DNA of 64,000 bases from CAZJHD01 sp964545855 (GTDB lineage Bacteria; Planctomycetota; UBA1135; JACQFD01). The DNA is taken from contig CAZJHD010000005.1 of NCBI GenBank assembly GCA_964545855.1, forward strand, positions 62,001-126,000. The letters run 5' to 3'. Below are positions 41,690-51,088 of the stretch, piece by piece. Every line of letters begins with the position of its first letter. Within the stretch, counting starts at the first letter, position 1. A program made the position numbers and the translations under genes. The notes beneath the pieces are model-generated. The model was not told the DNA's origin, searched no databases, and worked only from the letters and a program-made list of their open reading frames with translations.

Positions 41690-42829
41690 ATGCGCCCGAA
41701 CTCCCGCTTCCTGGTTCGCACGCTCCAGGCCTGCGCTCTCCTCGCACTCTCCGGCTGCAACAGCTGCGATCGGCTCTTCTGCTGGGACTACTCGGGGCCG
41801 ACGGACCTCAAGCGCGCGCCGATCCGCAGCGTGCTGAACGACGTCTCGCTCGGCTACAAGCTCTACCACGACCCGACCGACGGCTCGCCGGCCGACAAGA
41901 AGGACAAGCGGCTGTTCTTCCAGGCGAAGAAGGACGGCGCCTTCGGCTTCCTGCAGCTCGATCGGGACCTCTACGGGACGTTCGACGCCGAGGTGACCGT
42001 GGGGATCTCGTCGACCGAGGGTCTCGTCCCCGGCCAGTCGTTCGCCGCCTTGGAGGTCGACAGCCCGCCCGACTCGAATCCGCTGCAGTTCGACGTCGTG
42101 GCGGCGGCCTACCGGCCCGACGTGAACGGCTTCCTCGTGTTCTCCCAGAGCGAAGCGGGACCCCAGGGCACGGCGAAGCTCGTGCCGAACGCCAAGCAGG
42201 TCGCGCTCGGGTTCCGGCAGTCGAACACGATCCTGGAGATCTACGCACGCCCGATGCAGGGAAGTCCTCCGCAGCCCATCGGCGCCGAGATCGAGATCTT
42301 CAAGAAGCCGAACATCATCGACCAGCTCACGAAGTCGCAGCTCGGCGTCGGAGTCGTTCAGCTCCACAAGAAGGGCGGATTCTTCGTCGACTACCCGAAG
42401 CTCCGCGGACCCGACCTCATGGGCCCCGTGGAGCAGCCGCTCATGAACGGACTGCAGGAGTTCCTCGAGACGATGTCGATCCTCGAGGCGCTCCTCAACG
42501 GGCCGAACGCCGATCTCGCCCTCGCGTCGAATCTCACCGAAACCGGGATGAGCCAGCTCGAGCAGGTCGCCTCGGGCCTCCAGGACGCCTCGGACAAGGG
42601 GCAGCTCCAGGAGTCGACGCAGGCGTCCTTCGTGGCCAAGGGACTCGTGAAGGGATGCAAGGAGCTGGAGAAGCTCCAGAAGGACTTCGACGCCGACAAG
42701 TCCTCCAAGAACAAGGCGAACGTCAAGCGCGTCGTTCGCCTCAGGCAGTCCGCGATCGTCCTGATGGCGAACTTGAGCGGCTACCGCGCGACGAGCATCA
42801 AGCACATCAACGCCTCTCTCGGAGTCTGA
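41690..42829 (+). CDS. Hypothetical lipoprotein
   Basis: 379-residue protein with a lipoprotein signal (RTLQACALLALSGCNSC, lipobox LSGC). The mature part starts with a beta-rich region of about 180 residues (GAFGFLQLDRDLYGTFDAEV, then NTILEIYARPMQG), reminiscent of a concanavalin-like sandwich. It ends in a helical region rich in Lys, Gln and Leu (KGLVKGCKELEKLQKDFDAD). Lower Arg and higher Lys content than its neighbours is noticeable. No family is recognised; an outer-surface or periplasmic location is likely. Confidence 0.7.
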   Translation: MRPNSRFLVRTLQACALLALSGCNSCDRLFCWDYSGPTDLKRAPIRSVLNDVSLGYKLYHDPTDGSPADKKDKRLFFQAKKDGAFGFLQLDRDLYGTFDAEVTVGISSTEGLVPGQSFAALEVDSPPDSNPLQFDVVAAAYRPDVNGFLVFSQSEAGPQGTAKLVPNAKQVALGFRQSNTILEIYARPMQGSPPQPIGAEIEIFKKPNIIDQLTKSQLGVGVVQLHKKGGFFVDYPKLRGPDLMGPVEQPLMNGLQEFLETMSILEALLNGPNADLALASNLTETGMSQLEQVASGLQDASDKGQLQESTQASFVAKGLVKGCKELEKLQKDFDADKSSKNKANVKRVVRLRQSAIVLMANLSGYRATSIKHINASLGV

Positions 42830-43214
42830 CGCTGGCGAACGGGGCCGGCCGCCGCGCGGGCGGCGCGGCGACCTCGAAACCGGCGGTGCGGGCCCCTCTG
42901 CCCCGTCGCCGTGTCGGATCCGGCGGACGTCCCAGCCGGAGGGAAGCTCACCATCCTCGGCGGATCCGCCTTCGAGCTCGATGGCTTCCACAGGTTGCGC
43001 GTGCTCGAGATGTCCGAGAGCCCTTGCTCTGCTCGGAGGACCTCGCCACGGGCTCCCAGGTTCCGCGTCGGCGCGAGATTCCCCGTTCGGCTCCCACGAC
43101 GCGCGCCGTTCCCCGCGGCTCGCAATCGCCCGAGCCCGAGGAGAGCGCCCTACCATAGTCGCGCGAATCCGCGGCCGGGCGCTCCCGCCTCGTTTCCCTC
43201 GAATCCTCTTCGCC
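42830..43214. other. Intergenic region without a confident gene
   Basis: 385 bases. The first 70 are extremely GC-rich with imperfect palindromes (GGGGCC at one end and GGGCCCC at the other) that could stop transcription of the preceding lipoprotein gene. A plus-strand frame from GTG 42911 gives a plausible-looking 35-residue start (VSDPADVPAGGKLTILGGSA) but then becomes Arg/Pro-rich, and I do not call it. Confidence 0.4.
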
Positions 43215-44867
43215 ATGACGCTCTCGCTCCTTCGACTCGCTGCTTCCTCCGTGCTCGTCCTCTTCCTCGCCGCGTGCGCCAGCGCGCCGCGCGGGCCCGA
43301 GTTGCTGCCGCCGGAGGCGATCGGCGGGTTCCACCGGACGGTCACGACAGCGTCGCCCGAGGCGCAGCGTTGGTTCGACCAGGGCCTCGCCCTCTGCTAC
43401 GGCTTCGACCACGACGAGGCGACGCGCGCCTTCACGCGCGCCACGGAGATCGACCCGTCCTGCGCCATGGCCTGGTGGGGCATCGCCTACGCGGCGGGCC
43501 CGAACATCAACGACGCGGCGATGGACGAGGCGCGGAACCGCGCAGCCCACGAGGCGATGCGCCATGCGGTGACGATCGCGGGCGGCGCCTCGCCCGTGGA
43601 GCAGGCTCTCATCGGTGCCCTCTCGAATCGCTACGCGTGGCCGCCGCCGGAGGACCAGATGGTCCTGAACCGCGCCTACGCGAACGCCATGCGCGAGGTC
43701 TACCGCGCGCACGGAGACGACCCCGACGTCGGCGCTCTCTTCGCCGAGTCGATCATGAACCTGCGCCCCTGGGACTTCTACTCGCCCGAGGGCGAAGCGC
43801 GGCCCGAGACACCGGAGATCGTCGCGACCCTCGAGCGCGTCCTCGAGTCGCACCCGCGCCATCCGGGCGCGAACCACTCCCTCATCCACACCGTCGAGGC
43901 CTCGCCCGATCCGGCGCGCGCTCTCGCGGCCGCCGACCGGCTGCGCGACCTCGTCCCCGCCGCGGGCCACCTCGTGCACATGCCGTCGCACATCGACATC
44001 CGCCTCGGCCGCTACGCGGAAGCCGTCGACGCGAACGTGCGCGCCCTCGAGGCCGACGCTCCGCGTGTCGAACGCTCGGGGCTCCAGGGGATGTACGCGA
44101 TGTATCACGCGCACAACTTCCACTTCCTCGTGTACGCCGCCATGTTCGACGGGCGCCGCGAGGTCGCACTGCGCGCGGCGCGGGATCTGGAGGCGAGCAT
44201 CACGCCCGCCGTCGTGTCGACGCTCCCCGCGGTTCTCGAGGCTTTCGTGCCGACGACGCTCCACGTGATGGTGCGCTTCGGAGACTGGGAGGCGATCCTC
44301 CGCGAGCCCGCACCCGGCGAGGCGTTCCCGCTCGCCCGCGCCGTGAGCCACTACGCGCGGGGTCTCGCGTTCTCCGCGACGGGCCGCGTCGCGGAGGCCG
44401 GTCGCGAGCGCGGGGCCTTCGAGCGCGAGGCGGCCCGCGTGCCCGAGGGCTACACCGTCGGCAACAACCCGGCGCACACGGTCCTCGCCATCGGCCGCGC
44501 CATGCTCGCGGGCGAGCACGAGTACCGCCGCGGCGACCACGACGCCGCCTTCGCGCACCTGCGCGAGGCCGTGCGTCTCGACGACGCGCTGCGCTACGAC
44601 GAGCCCTGGGGCTGGATGCAGCCGGCGCGCCACGCGCTCGGCGCGCTCCTCCTCGAGCAGGGACGCGTCGCCGAGGCCGAGGAGGTCTACCGAGCCGACC
44701 TCGTGCGACATCCCGGGAACGGCTGGGCGCTGCACGGCCTCGCCGAGTGCCTGCGCCGCCGCGGCGCCGTCGCCGAGGCGGAGACCGTCGAGGCGCGCCA
44801 GCGCGAGTCGTGGAAGCGCGCCGACGTCACGATCCGAGCGTCCTGCTTCTGCAGGACCGGCGCGTGA
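43215..44867 (+). CDS. TPR-repeat lipoprotein
   Basis: 550-residue exported protein with a lipoprotein signal peptide (LRLAASSVLVLFLAACASAP). The body carries tetratricopeptide-type helices: AQRWFDQGLALCYGFDHDEA, TRATEIDPSCAMAWWGIAYA, then several degenerate repeats, and a clean pair near the end (ALGALLLEQGRVAEAEEVYR, WALHGLAECLRRRGAVAEAE). This architecture (CYGFDHDEATRAF near the start, MPSHIDIRLGRYAEAV in the middle) recurs in bacterial proteins of unknown role. The ATG is chosen to begin the signal peptide; the frame is open 78 codons further upstream. Confidence 0.75.
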   Translation: MTLSLLRLAASSVLVLFLAACASAPRGPELLPPEAIGGFHRTVTTASPEAQRWFDQGLALCYGFDHDEATRAFTRATEIDPSCAMAWWGIAYAAGPNINDAAMDEARNRAAHEAMRHAVTIAGGASPVEQALIGALSNRYAWPPPEDQMVLNRAYANAMREVYRAHGDDPDVGALFAESIMNLRPWDFYSPEGEARPETPEIVATLERVLESHPRHPGANHSLIHTVEASPDPARALAAADRLRDLVPAAGHLVHMPSHIDIRLGRYAEAVDANVRALEADAPRVERSGLQGMYAMYHAHNFHFLVYAAMFDGRREVALRAARDLEASITPAVVSTLPAVLEAFVPTTLHVMVRFGDWEAILREPAPGEAFPLARAVSHYARGLAFSATGRVAEAGRERGAFEREAARVPEGYTVGNNPAHTVLAIGRAMLAGEHEYRRGDHDAAFAHLREAVRLDDALRYDEPWGWMQPARHALGALLLEQGRVAEAEEVYRADLVRHPGNGWALHGLAECLRRRGAVAEAETVEARQRESWKRADVTIRASCFCRTGA

Positions 44868-44877
44868 CGGCGCGCCC

Positions 44878-46281
44878 CTACGGCGCGAAGGGCGGGAGCA
44901 GCGTGAAGGCGACGCCGCGCGTCGAGCTGAGCGGATAGGGCGAGGACGAGCAGGAGAGGCCGTCGCCCGCGCTCTCCACCCAGATGCCCTGGGCATAGAA
45001 GGTCTTCCCGATGAGCAGGGGCGCGTTCGGCAGCGGCACGGGCGCCGCCGCCGTGCGCCCGCGGTCGCTGTAGAAGTCGAAACCCAGGAAGTCGTTCGCG
45101 GCGAAGACGTCGAGGTGGAGCCAGATACCGAGACCGAAGGGGTCGAAGTACGGCACCATCGCGACGTCGGCCACGAGGCAGAGCCCGAGCGCGTTCGCCG
45201 GGACGTTGGTGGCGTGGAAGCGGAAGTTCGGGTTGTCGATGTGGGGCGCTCCGTTCGTCGCCATGCCCGATCTGCCCCAGCAACCGGTGGTCCCGGCGCC
45301 GTAGCTCGACGTCGACGCCGACGGGGCGAGCTGGTTCAGGAGCGTGGAGAGCTGCGCGGACCCCTCGCTCGCGGCCACGAGGTCGAGGCGCCCGTCGGCG
45401 TCGAGGTCGGCGGCGGCGAGACCCCAGGGAGCCGATCCGGCGGCGTAGCTCCCCACGCCGAAGACACCGCTCCCGTTCCCGACGGCGAGCGTGCAGTCGT
45501 TCTGCGCCGGCTTCGACACGGCGAAGTCGGTGTTTCCGTCGCGCGTGAAGTCGCCGACCACGACGTCGTGGGCCGGGCCCGCGAGGGGCACGGTCGAGAA
45601 GGTGGCGCCCAGGAGCGAGAAGTTCTTCACGAGGTCGACTTGGTTCGCCCCCAATCGCACCGCGACCACGTCTTCCAGGGGATCTCCGTCGAAATTGGCG
45701 ACGGCGAGCTTCATCGCGCCGACGCCGGCGATGGAGTAGTAGGTCCCGCCCCAGCCGAGGATGCTCGAGGAGAAGAGGAGGAGGCTCAGCGACGGCAACG
45801 CGCCGCCGATGGCGAAGTCGGCGAGACCGTCGTTGGTGAGGTTCATCACCGCGATCGTGGTCGCCTGGGGCACGACGTCGAAAGAGGAGCTCAGGGCGAA
45901 CGCCCCGAGGCCGTTCCCCTGGTAGAAGCGGACCGCCGGGGAGGCGTAGTTCGCGGAGACGAGGTCGCAGACTCCGTTCGATTCGATGTCGACCGCGATC
46001 ACCTGCGAGGGGAGCGTGCCCGTGACGAGCAGCGTCTGCGGCGGCTGGAAGGTTCCGTCGCCGTTCCCGCGCCAGGTCTCGATGCGGTCGTTCCACTCGC
46101 TCGCGGCGAGGTCGAGGATCCCGTCGCCGTTGAAGTCGGCGAGCGCGAGGGACGTCGGCGTCTGCGCCGTTCCGAAGGTGGCCCACGACGCGAGCGCGCC
46201 GGTGAGATTCCCGAGGTGCACGCGGACCGTCAGGCTCGCCGCGCTCGCGCAGACGACGTCGGCGGCGCCGTCGCCGTTCAC
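44878..46281 (-). CDS. Exported FG-GAP/VCBS-repeat protein (start uncertain)
   Basis: At least 467 residues. Seven FG-GAP-type calcium-binding repeats are seen (VNGDGAADVV, DFNGDGILDLA, ESNGVCDLVSA, TNDGLADFAIG, FDGDPLEDVVAV, TRDGNTDFAVS, DADGRLDLVAA), which fold as a beta-propeller. The last 140 residues, with LIGKTFYAQGIWVESAGDGL, are a domain often found at the end of planctomycete secreted proteins. The coordinates use GTG 46281, but the frame continues upstream through a clear signal peptide (SLLGPALLLALFSASAAAQ at about 46345-46401) with no ATG, GTG or TTG in front of it. The true start is therefore unresolved, and the protein is probably at least 41 residues longer. Confidence 0.75.
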   Translation of the reverse strand: MNGDGAADVVCASAASLTVRVHLGNLTGALASWATFGTAQTPTSLALADFNGDGILDLAASEWNDRIETWRGNGDGTFQPPQTLLVTGTLPSQVIAVDIESNGVCDLVSANYASPAVRFYQGNGLGAFALSSSFDVVPQATTIAVMNLTNDGLADFAIGGALPSLSLLLFSSSILGWGGTYYSIAGVGAMKLAVANFDGDPLEDVVAVRLGANQVDLVKNFSLLGATFSTVPLAGPAHDVVVGDFTRDGNTDFAVSKPAQNDCTLAVGNGSGVFGVGSYAAGSAPWGLAAADLDADGRLDLVAASEGSAQLSTLLNQLAPSASTSSYGAGTTGCWGRSGMATNGAPHIDNPNFRFHATNVPANALGLCLVADVAMVPYFDPFGLGIWLHLDVFAANDFLGFDFYSDRGRTAAAPVPLPNAPLLIGKTFYAQGIWVESAGDGLSCSSSPYPLSSTRGVAFTLLPPFAP

Positions 46282-46558
46282 GTCGCCCGTGGCGAGGTGC
46301 CGGGGGGTCGCGATCGACGGATTGCCGCTCGGTGGCGCGAGGATCTGCGCCGCGGCGGACGCGGAGAAGAGCGCGAGGAGCAGCGCGGGGCCGAGGAGGG
46401 AGATCGTGGGCGTGGGTTCGAGGGTGCGCTTGGGGTGCGTCTCCGGCGTCGAGTCTATGCGCCGTCGTCGGAATGCAGGGGCGGCCGCATCGGCGGCGAC
46501 GGAGTGATCGGCGAGCGAGGACGCGCGGAGGCTCGGACGCCCCCAGCGTCTCGCGCCG

Positions 46559-47065
46559 TCAGCGGGGCGCCCCCGGCTCGAAGGACATCCCCGGGAAGGG
46601 ATTCGCCGCCGGACGCTGCACGACGAGGAAGCTCCTCGACGTCGCGTGGTGGCACGCGTTGCAGGCGGCCGTCGTCGCGTCGAAGGCCTTCGCGAAACGC
46701 GCGCCGTCCTGGGCGCGGGCGGCGCCCTCCAGCTCGCGGAGCGGCCCGTCCATCACCTGCGGCACCAGCGCTGCGATCGGGAGCTTCTGCTCGCCGTGGG
46801 TCGGGTGGTGCCGCGTCGCGTCGCCGAGGGCGTCGCGCAGCGCGCGGATCTCGAACTCCGCGAGGGGCCAGTTCCCGGCCTGCCCGGCGAGCCACGTCTT
46901 CGAGTGCCGCTCGAGGACGTGTCCCATGACGGCGCCGAGGGCCGGCCGCGTGTCCGTGCGGCTCCCGCAGGCGGGCGCGAGGAGGAGAACGAAGAGCGCG
47001 AGCCCGAGGACCGCGGGGGCGCGTCGCGGGGACGCGGTCGGAGCAGCGGGAGCGGCGATCGTCAT
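46559..47065 (-). CDS. c-type cytochrome lipoprotein
   Basis: 168-residue exported protein. The N-terminus is a lipoprotein signal (VLGLALFVLLLAPACGS) and the C-terminal part has one haem-binding motif, ACNACHHATSRSF (CxxCH). Helices before it (LAEFEIRALRDALGDATRHH, then FAKAFDATTAACNACH) resemble cytochrome c'-like four-helix bundles, where the CxxCH also sits near the C-terminus. It is likely a periplasmic electron carrier or gas sensor. ATG 47065 begins the signal; the gene upstream on the same strand is the photolyase, 67 bases away. Confidence 0.75.
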   Translation of the reverse strand: MTIAAPAAPTASPRRAPAVLGLALFVLLLAPACGSRTDTRPALGAVMGHVLERHSKTWLAGQAGNWPLAEFEIRALRDALGDATRHHPTHGEQKLPIAALVPQVMDGPLRELEGAARAQDGARFAKAFDATTAACNACHHATSRSFLVVQRPAANPFPGMSFEPGAPR

Positions 47066-47132
47066 GGGCCGATTCTCGCACCCGGCGGGCGCCCAGGGCT
47101 CGGACCGACCCAGGACCGGGCCGCTCCGAACG

Positions 47133-48584
47133 TTACCGGCGCCTCTTGGGCGACTTCTTGGCGGCAGCCTCGAAGCGCGCGAGGGTCCGCTTCCGGGCCT
47201 TGGCGTGGTCGACGCAGGGACGCGGATAGGTCTCCCCCAGGACGACGCCCGCCTCCGAGAGCTCGAGGGGCGAAACCTCCCACGGCGCGTGCCGCGACGC
47301 GGGAGAGAGCTTGGCGAGCTCGGGCACCCAGCGCGCCACGAACCGTCCGGACCGATCGAACCTTCTGCCCTGCAGCACGGGGTTGAAGATCCGGAACCAA
47401 GGCGTGGCGTCGGTGCCCGTCGAGGCCGCCCACTGCCATCCACCGTTGTTGTTCGCGAGATCGCCATCCACCAGCTCCCGAAGGAAGTGAAGCTCCCCCA
47501 GTCTCCAATCGATCCCGAGGTCCTTCGTGAGGAAGGACGCGACCACCATGCGCGCCCGGTTGTGCATCCAGCCGGTGGCGCGGAGCGCGCGCATCGCGGC
47601 GTCGACCACCGGGTAGCCGGTGCGCCCCTGCGTCCAGAGCGCGAGCCGCTCGGGGTCGTCGTCCCAGGCGACGGCGTCCATCTCCGGGCGGAAGGCGCGC
47701 CGCTCGACATGGGGAAAATGGTGGAGGACATGGGTGTAGAAGTCGCGCCAACGCAGCTCCTCGACGAACTTGGCGGCGCTCGCCGCGGCGCGGGCGTTCC
47801 CGCGAGTGGCCTCGCGCACACGGGCCACGACCGTGCGGACGGAGATCGTTCCGAAGCGGAGATCGGCGGCGAGCCGCGACGTTCCGTCGAGATCGAGGAG
47901 GTCGCGCCCCGTCGCGTAGTCCGCGAGGGCGGCCTCGCAGAAGGCCTCGAGCCGGCCGTGGGAGGCGCGCGCGCCCGCGGCGGGAATCTCCTCGGGACCA
48001 GGGTCGAGGCCGAGCGTCCGACAGAGGCCGATCGGATCGGCCCAGTCGACGCTGCGGACGCCGGCGACGTTCCGGAGACGCGCGACGCGCGGCAGCGGCT
48101 CGCCGATCGCGAGCTCCTCGCAGGCCTTCCGGAACGGCGTGTAGACCGTGTAGGGCTTCCCGGCCTTCGTCGCGACGGCACCGGGCGCCACGAGCAGCCG
48201 ATCGTCGAAGACGCGCGCGCGGACGCCGGCGGCCTCGAGAGCGGCGGCAACGGCACGGTCGCGCGCGGCGAGGGCCGGCTCGTGCTCGGCGTTCCAGTGC
48301 ACCGCATCGGCCCGGAGCTCCCGAGCGAGCGCGGGGATCACCTCCGCCGCCTCGCCGGAGCGAACGACGAGGCGGCCGCCGGCACGCCCGATGTCGGACG
48401 CGAGGCTCCGCAGGGAGTCGAGCGCGAACCGCAGCCGCGCGCCCCCCATGCGGGGATCGCGCAGGACCGAGGGCTCGCTCACGTAGACGGGAACGACGTC
48501 TCCCTTCGCCTCGGCGGCGGCGGCGGCGAGCGCCGTGTTGTCGTCGAGTCGGTGGTCCTTGCGGAACCAGTGGAGGATGCGCAT
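47133..48584 (-). CDS. phrB: Deoxyribodipyrimidine photolyase
   Basis: 483-residue class I photolyase, repairing cyclobutane pyrimidine dimers with blue light, using FAD and an antenna chromophore. The N-terminal alpha/beta antenna domain starts MRILHWFRKDHRLDDNTALA. The FAD domain has LRFGTISVRTV, ELRWRDFYTHVLHHFPHVER, GRTGYPVVDAAMRALRATGW, MHNRARMVVASFLTKDLGID and NNNGGWQWAASTGTDATPWF, all hallmarks of CPD photolyases. Length is normal and the ATG is at the conserved N-terminus. Confidence 0.95.
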   Translation of the reverse strand: MRILHWFRKDHRLDDNTALAAAAAEAKGDVVPVYVSEPSVLRDPRMGGARLRFALDSLRSLASDIGRAGGRLVVRSGEAAEVIPALARELRADAVHWNAEHEPALAARDRAVAAALEAAGVRARVFDDRLLVAPGAVATKAGKPYTVYTPFRKACEELAIGEPLPRVARLRNVAGVRSVDWADPIGLCRTLGLDPGPEEIPAAGARASHGRLEAFCEAALADYATGRDLLDLDGTSRLAADLRFGTISVRTVVARVREATRGNARAAASAAKFVEELRWRDFYTHVLHHFPHVERRAFRPEMDAVAWDDDPERLALWTQGRTGYPVVDAAMRALRATGWMHNRARMVVASFLTKDLGIDWRLGELHFLRELVDGDLANNNGGWQWAASTGTDATPWFRIFNPVLQGRRFDRSGRFVARWVPELAKLSPASRHAPWEVSPLELSEAGVVLGETYPRPCVDHAKARKRTLARFEAAAKKSPKRRR

Positions 48585-48750
48585 GGCGCCCGCCGGCCCG
48601 ATCAGGTCCGCGGAGCGAGGGCACGTCGCCTCGCGCGTCGCTTCGTCGAGCTGCTGCTCTCGGGGACGATCGGCTCCCTGCCGCTCCTGTCCGCCGTGAC
48701 GGTCGGCTGGAGCTCGACGCGGCCGGTCCCGATGCCGGGCGTTGCGGCCG

Positions 48751-49995
48751 TCACCGAGACGAAGGCGGGCGAGGCGGAGGCGTAGCCGGCTCCGCCTCCG
48801 CGCCAGGCCCGTCGACGGGCCGCTCCGCGGGAGCGAGCCGGGTCGCGAACTCCTCGGCGCCCCGCTGCACGACGAGCTCCATGGACGGCGCTCCGGCGCC
48901 GAGCCGTTCGCGGACGGCGCGCGATCCCCAGCGCGGCGGACGCGCGCCGTCGATCCGGGTGAGGACGTCGCCCGCGCGAATCCCCGCCTCCGCCGCCGGC
49001 GTCCCGGCGCGCACGCCGATCACGCGCCACCCCTCACGGCGCGGCTCCACGCGCATGCCGGTCGCGTTCTCCTCGCCGAGACGCACGGAGGAACCCGGTG
49101 CGTTCGAGAGCTCGAGCCAGCCAGCGCCCGGGTCGAAGGTCGCGCGGAAGTAGCGGAGGAGACCTCCGCCGATGGCGCCGGAGAAGCCTCCGGCGGGCCG
49201 CTCCAGCACGACGTCGACTCCTCCGATCGCGAAGGGCCCGAGGGAGACGACCGGCAGGCGGACCGACTCCGAGCGCGAGGCTCCGCCGATGCCGACGCGG
49301 AACTCTCCGCTGCGGCGCTCGCCGGAGCCGAGGTCGAGACGCCGGGCGTGGGCGGCGTCGAGGGAGACGGCACTCGTCATGCCCGTATCGACGAGGAGCG
49401 AGACGCGCCGGCCGTCGCCGAAGTCGAGCTCGGCGCCGAAGAGCTGGTCGCGGCGCCGCAGCGGAAGGCGCACGGCGCCGGGAGGCGCGGCGCCGCTCGA
49501 TCCGCTGGGCGCGACCTCTACGCGCTCGGACGCCGGATCGATGGTGAGGGCGAAGCCCTCGAGGAAGTCGAGGCCGAGGATGCCTCCGATCGGCGTCCCG
49601 AGGACGCGGCGCAGACGCTCCAGGTCGAGCACGAGGAAGACGGGGTCGGTCACGCGGATCGGCCCCGCGTCGAACTCGCGCGCGCGGACCGTCGCCGTGG
49701 CCACGGTGCCGCCGGTTCCGTGCGCGAGCGCCGAACTCTCCCGGACGAGCCGGAGCTGCCCGAGGTGCGCCCGGTCGATCACGGAGACGTCGGACCCCGT
49801 GTCCAGGAGGAACGGATCCACGGGCTCGCCGTCGATGCGCGCATCCACCAGGACGAGGTTCGACACGAAGCGCGCCGAGAACTCGGCGGGCCGATCGGCG
49901 GCGACGCGCACCTCCGCGGGGAGGGGCGCCGGCTGCGCGCAGGCGGGGATCACCCACGCCAGCGCGGCGGTCCAGGCCGGGGCTGCGCATCGCAT
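48751..49995 (-). CDS. Exported aspartyl protease-like protein with C-terminal PDZ domain
   Basis: 414-residue protein with a signal peptide (ALAWVIPACAQPA; the Cys could make it a lipoprotein). Two retropepsin-like halves follow, with active-site motifs FLLDTGSDVSVID (Asp65) and LLVDTGMTSAVSL (Asp203) and the flap-like GGILGLDFLEGF. A PDZ domain is at the C-terminus (GWRVIGVRAGTPAAEAGIRA). Both catalytic Asp-Thr-Gly motifs are intact, so an active periplasmic peptidase is plausible. It is divergent from the dehydrogenase-like gene with only 43 bases between starts. The 166 bases after its stop contain no gene. Confidence 0.8.
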   Translation of the reverse strand: MRCAAPAWTAALAWVIPACAQPAPLPAEVRVAADRPAEFSARFVSNLVLVDARIDGEPVDPFLLDTGSDVSVIDRAHLGQLRLVRESSALAHGTGGTVATATVRAREFDAGPIRVTDPVFLVLDLERLRRVLGTPIGGILGLDFLEGFALTIDPASERVEVAPSGSSGAAPPGAVRLPLRRRDQLFGAELDFGDGRRVSLLVDTGMTSAVSLDAAHARRLDLGSGERRSGEFRVGIGGASRSESVRLPVVSLGPFAIGGVDVVLERPAGGFSGAIGGGLLRYFRATFDPGAGWLELSNAPGSSVRLGEENATGMRVEPRREGWRVIGVRAGTPAAEAGIRAGDVLTRIDGARPPRWGSRAVRERLGAGAPSMELVVQRGAEEFATRLAPAERPVDGPGAEAEPATPPPRPPSSR

Positions 49996-50038
49996 CGCGC
50001 GGCCATGCTACAAGGGCGGCTTTCTCCCGCCCCCTTCC

Positions 50039-51088
50039 ATGAACCAGAGTGCCCACGACGTCGCCGAGATCCTCGGCGACGGGATCTCGCGCGAGCTCCA
50101 CGAGTCCGTGCACCGCGTCGCCGGCAGCCTTCCCGCGCGCCTGCGCTTCCACCCGATCGATCTGTCGCGCGCGAGCCGCGAGACACGAGGAGCCGAGCCG
50201 CTGTACGCCGAAACCGTGACGCTCGTGGAGCGCCACCGGGTCGCGCTGAAGTACCCGACGGAGACCTTCGCCGAGAGCCCGAATGCGGTGCTCCGCGAGC
50301 GGCTCGGTCTCTCCGTCATCCACCGGCCCGTCGCGACGATCCCGGGGATCCCGACGCACTTCAGCCAGCCGATCGACCTCCACATCGTCCGCGTGGCGAC
50401 CGGCGGCACCTACATGGACCGGGGTCGCCGCGTGGGCACCGACGCCGCCGTCTCCATGCGCGTCATCGAGAAGGTGCCGAGCATGGAGGCGGCGTCCTTC
50501 GCATTCGACCTCGCGCGGCAGCTCGGCCGCGGCGTCGTCTCCACGTCGAAGTGGACCGTGCAACGCGCCGCCGATGGCCTCTTCGAGGAGGCGGTGGATC
50601 TGGTGCGCGAGCGCTATCCCGACGTGCCCCACCGCCGCGAGCTCTTCGACGCGCTCCTCGCGCGTCTCGTGATGCGGCCCGAGGACTACGCCGTCGTCGT
50701 CACTCCGAACGAGTACGGCGACTTCCTGAGCGATCTCGCCTGCGGGCTCATGGGGTCGATCGGGCTCGGCGACTCGGCCTCCTACGCCTTCGACTCCGCG
50801 CAGAACGTGCGCCTCGCGCTCTTCGATCCGGCGGGCGGATCGGCGCCCGACATCGCGGGCCGCGACCTCGCGAACCCGTCGGCGGCGCTGCTCGCCTTCT
50901 CGACTCTGCTGCGCCACCTCGGAGAGGTCGCCTGCGCCGACGCCCTGCGGTCCTCGATCGCGGGAGCGATCGAGGCGGGCGAGCGGACGCGCGACCTGGG
51001 CGGGAGCCTCGGCACCCGGGCCTTCACGGAGGTGATCGTCCGTCGCGTCGACGAGGCGCTCGCCCAACCGGCCTCGATGGATCCGTGA
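50039..51088 (+). CDS. Isocitrate/isopropylmalate dehydrogenase family protein
   Basis: 349-residue protein of the beta-decarboxylating dehydrogenase family. VVVTPNEYGDFLSDLACGLM and GSIGLGDSASYAF match the NxxGDILSD...GSLG metal and substrate motif, and DLANPSAALLAFSTLLRHLG the C-terminal NP-x-A signature; the N-terminal ETVTLVERHRVALKYPTETF has the substrate Arg region in altered form. The substrate is not clear: the first 100 residues match isocitrate dehydrogenases better than LeuB. Its stop overlaps the GTG start of a polysaccharide flippase (GTGA), an odd partnership that might mean it acts on a sugar-acid precursor, though simple cotranscription is as likely. Confidence 0.75.
   Translation: MNQSAHDVAEILGDGISRELHESVHRVAGSLPARLRFHPIDLSRASRETRGAEPLYAETVTLVERHRVALKYPTETFAESPNAVLRERLGLSVIHRPVATIPGIPTHFSQPIDLHIVRVATGGTYMDRGRRVGTDAAVSMRVIEKVPSMEAASFAFDLARQLGRGVVSTSKWTVQRAADGLFEEAVDLVRERYPDVPHRRELFDALLARLVMRPEDYAVVVTPNEYGDFLSDLACGLMGSIGLGDSASYAFDSAQNVRLALFDPAGGSAPDIAGRDLANPSAALLAFSTLLRHLGEVACADALRSSIAGAIEAGERTRDLGGSLGTRAFTEVIVRRVDEALAQPASMDP

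Noticed and set aside
42911..43200. Plus-strand frame from GTG 42911 with a sensible first 35 residues
   Set aside because: It turns Arg/Pro-rich and runs into the signal-peptide region of the TPR lipoprotein in another frame; no ribosome binding site.
48585..48750. Possible short gene between photolyase and the aspartyl protease gene
   Set aside because: Only overlapping open frames with no start signal or composition typical of protein.
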